DNA from: Cryptomeria japonica
Lineage: Eukaryota; Streptophyta; Pinopsida; Cupressales; Cupressaceae
NCBI RefSeq assembly: GCF_030272615.1
Contig: NC_081413.1
Span: forward strand, 160,206,849-160,270,848
DNA: 64,000 bases
Direction of reading: 5' to 3'
Each line of letters starts with the position of its first letter. The stretch's first letter is position 1. The position numbers and the translations under genes are program-made. The notes beneath the pieces were generated by a model. The model was not told where the DNA came from. It was given only the letters and a program-made list of their open reading frames with translations, and ran no database searches. Positions 61,010 to 64,000 of the stretch are shown here, piece after piece.

Positions 61010-62330
61010 ATGAGCTACTGCCCTTAGAACTTGATGGTATTGAAGGCTTCTGAGCATTTGAAGGTCCTACCCCTCTAGTATCAGATGGTGGAACCCCTCA
61101 TAATCTTGTACCTAGTCCTATCCTAGGAATTCCATAACACCTCCACTCTCTGACTTGAGCAACCTGCTCCTGCCTTGCAAGGTAATAGAAAAAATCCTTG
61201 CTCTTTAGCTAGTTGGTATTGTTGCCTCATATATCCTACACTAATAGGTGATCTCCCATGCAACTCTAAAAAAATAATCCATGCCCAATGTTGCATCATC
61301 CTACTGGGTGGCTCTTTCCCAGTCGATAGCCTCATCTTCCCTCCTGTATCACTCAATTGTGGTATGTCTCTCCCTTGTAACCACCTATATCTTTTATCTA
61401 AAGGCTGCTATCTACACAAGATATGTCTTGACTTGGCCCTATAAAATCTATATTTGGGCTCTCAATGTGCCCACCTGATCCTGATCTTGTCCCTCATATC
61501 CTTCCTATTCGTATCCTCCTAGATATTGTCCGTGGTCTAGTCCCCATCCCTCTAGTCCACATCCCTCTAGTCCCTAAGCTTGTGGAGTTGTTGTCGGTTG
61601 TACTTGTCCTAGTATCTATACCCAAGGGACCTAACTACCCTATCAACCTCTCCCTCTAGGTGGCCTAGGTGGTTGTCCTTCTCTCCCATCATCTCCCTCT
61701 ACTCTATCCCCTCTCCCTTAAATTTCTCTCCTTCTCCTCCTTTGTAGTGGGCCCTCTCTAGTGATATCATCCTCAATCCATGGTTTTGGCTCTCCCAATT
61801 TTGTCGATTTGGGAAATGGATGCACTTTGAACCGAGCCTCATAATCTACTAGTCATCCTAGCATCCACAACATCCCATTTTAGGTCCCATGCCATATGAG
61901 TAAATGCCTTGAATTTGACCACTGTAGTCTCATAAGATAGATATGGACCTCATAATGGCACCTCTTGATATGTTCATGCATTTTTTTTAAAACCAATCAA
62001 CTATCTCTATATCCATTCGAATTATCTAGAGACCACATTTGGTAGGTGTCACTCTATAATATATGTAGTCCACCCAATCAAGCACCTAGTCGAGTAATAG
62101 TAAGGGAGATCATGATCCTCATCTTTCCACTCCTCATACTCTAAATATGGTTTCTAGATCACTGAGTCAATATCATCCATCATTCAACACTATTACTTCA
62201 TCTTTCCTAGTTGTGATTGGGAGATAACCATGTTGTACATATGGACATATGTTGTCCGGTGCTGCAACCCTAGTAACACACTAGCCTCATTGATGAGCCT
62301 ATGAAATGACCATATTATATGATTTTTTAT
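61010..62330 (-). pseudogene. Degenerate minus-strand gene-like stretch, possibly plant mobile domain (PMD)-like
   Basis: Read on the minus strand from about 62330, the pieces in order are LQHRTTYVHMYNMVISQSQL, YLEYEEWKDEDHDLPYYYS, RCLIGWTTYIIE and HLPNVVSR-FEW. A Pro/Arg/Gly-rich linker (PPRPPRGRG near 61660) follows. A 77-codon piece (61356-61123) contains PPSRMMQHWAWIIFLELHGR and QQYQLAKEQGFF. The HLP--V-R-F pattern recalls plant mobile domain proteins, which are often carried by transposons. The match is from memory and weak. Stops interrupt it at several points. It could instead be a fragment of an unrelated transposon protein. Confidence 0.35.
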
Positions 62331-63596
62331 GATACATTACCTCATGTTTATAATTTCCTTCCAAGTAATATCCAAATATTACCTTGGTTTTGTGAAGCAT
62401 TAACTAGGATTAATGGTGTTTGATATGCTTATGTGTGTCTAGCTAGTTGATACTAAATGATGATAGAATATTACAATAAATGGTTATTATTAAATGTAAA
62501 GTATTTTGGAATGATTAAATATTTTTTTTGAGTGGTTTGAGTCATTCATATAGCTAGAAAGGAGGAGGAGCAAGTTGGAAATTGATAGATGTAGCAGTTG
62601 ACTGAAAGTGCAAAAAAAGTCAAAAGACTAGTTTTAGTAAAATAGGCATATCTAACACATTTCTTAATGAAATTCAGATTTTTAAAATGATGTGGAAAGA
62701 TTAAAAGGAGATATAAAAAAGGGTGTAAACTGTTTGAGCTAATTTGCAATAGTTAATGAGAAGAATTCACCACAACTTGACTGAGACAAACTAGCAGATT
62801 TCCAATCAGTAGTTAACGATTGAGTTCTAATTCAACTTGAATTATTCTACCTCTTCATGAGTTCATGTATTTGGAGTTATTAAAGTGAAGGAACATTGGA
62901 AAATCTTGTGGAAATGATAGTTAATGATTTATATATAATTATAACATGTTTTCACTTAATGGTTGTAGAGTTCGAAGAGGATTAGAACTCTCTCAACTCT
63001 TGTTAGTTTAATCTTTATTATTAGTCATGAGTAGAATAAGTCATCTCCTTGCTAACACAAGAGAAATAACATTTTTAATAAGTTGTTGAGTTTGTAATTA
63101 CTTCAACTCTCAATCCTCAAACATAAATCAAAGATTTTGTTGAGTTGTGAGTAAGTAGTGTTGATAGTAGTGTTAAGAATAGTGTAGAGATTATCCAGTT
63201 AGTGTTGAGTCTTGTTAATTGTGTCCAAGTTCAATCAACAATTTTGATATATGTCAATGTAATATTTTATTTTCAATAAGAAGATTATTTGAGCATTGAA
63301 GCTTGTTTATTAAAGATGGAATGCAAATGACGTATCAAAGAAACTCAAGCAAGGGCCACTTGAGGAAATGTGATTTCATCATAGTTTAGATTCACAGTCA
63401 TTTACATTTTTATTTATTATGATTTACTTTTATTAGTGAGTTGGTTATGATAGGTTTTGTTTTCAGCATATTCAATTTCACTAGTTTTAGAACAGTCATC
63501 TTGTAGCCACTGCTATTGCAAATAGCCAGTCTTCCTACAGCCACTACTATGTAGTTAGTTTTATTTACAATATTGTCATGTTTTCAATTCATTTTA
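62331..63596. other. Unassigned AT-rich DNA
   Basis: No coding sequence, tandem repeat or terminal motif recognised. Confidence 0.5.
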
Positions 63597-64000
63597 TGTT
63601 TGCCATTTGGAGGATTTGATTATGTGTTGCATTGATGTTTTGTCATTGATGTCAAACCTAGTTGTTTGGATACTTTACCGACACCCTTCTAGTCCCGGTA
63701 GGTTAAGTAGTTTCTGGTTAACTTAGATCCAACATGATCTAATAGGCTCCGATATAATCTGGCGATGGAATTGGCTTGTTCATGATATTTATACTCATAC
63801 TTGGTCAGTTGGTTTCAGTCTGGTGATCAAATGCTATCCTGCTTGCTTAGAAGATTAGTTTTTGGTTCTAGCGAGGGTTTCACTGACAGAGCTTTTGATG
63901 GAGATCTTTGATGAATTGCATAAGTGATGTTGGTGCAACTTCTAATAGAGTTTTAGGATATTGTTGTTGATCATGTTAGAGACTTGGAATTTAGAGATCA
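63597..64000 (+). repeat. Element F: start of a plus-strand copia LTR of B's family (cut by the window edge)
   Basis: It begins TGTTTGCCATTTGGAGG and continues TTGATTATGTGTTGCATTGA, matching the sense-strand start of the B LTR and staying colinear to the window edge. Its orientation is opposite to B. Whether it is a solo LTR or a complete element cannot be seen. Confidence 0.88.

Overview
This window is transposon-filled intergenic DNA from a land plant. The plant origin is shown by plant-type Ty1/copia and Ty3/gypsy LTR retrotransposons, by primer-binding sites matching plant initiator tRNA-Met, and by captured pieces of two plant genes (an ER-type Ca2+-ATPase and a SERK-like leucine-rich-repeat receptor kinase). 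The very long LTRs (4.4-4.7 kb), deep nesting and AT-rich filler suggest a large seed-plant genome, perhaps a gymnosperm; that is inference. I see no intact host gene, RNA gene or CRISPR array.

Layout. Positions 1-4163 hold the 5' half of a minus-strand copia element (A), inserted into a plus-strand copia LTR remnant (H, 4164-4895), followed by a GA-rich microsatellite. From about 5755 runs an old plus-strand Tat-like gypsy element (D: gag, protease, RT, RNase H, a second RNase H, integrase). D is split after its second RNase H by a minus-strand copia element (B, 10345-42136). B's gag is split by a giant non-coding LTR element (G, 16035-40777), whose two 4.4-4.7 kb LTRs flank only about 3.7 kb of internal DNA, as in LARDs. 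Inside G sits a minus-strand copia element (C, 21493-33414), and inside C's left LTR sits a 4.5 kb solo LTR (I, 21762-26279). The nest is therefore D<B<G<C<I, five levels, with target-site duplications at four junction pairs (two perfect, two with one mismatch).

D resumes at 42142 with its integrase and is split again by a young plus-strand gypsy element (E, 44102-59873; perfect acaac duplication). E is the most remarkable part. Its LTRs carry a receptor-kinase N-terminus and about 1 kb of Ca2+-ATPase coding sequence, present in both LTRs. Its pol places a complete second RNase H before the reverse transcriptase, whereas D has it after the RT-RNase H block. E's ancestral RNase H has lost catalytic aspartates.

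Positions 59874-63596 hold weakly annotated DNA, including a degenerate minus-strand stretch resembling the plant mobile domain. A plus-strand LTR (F, 63597 to the edge) of B's family ends the window. All coding regions are broken by stops or frameshifts, so this is a fossil record of insertions. LTR divergence values are by-eye estimates from sampled windows.
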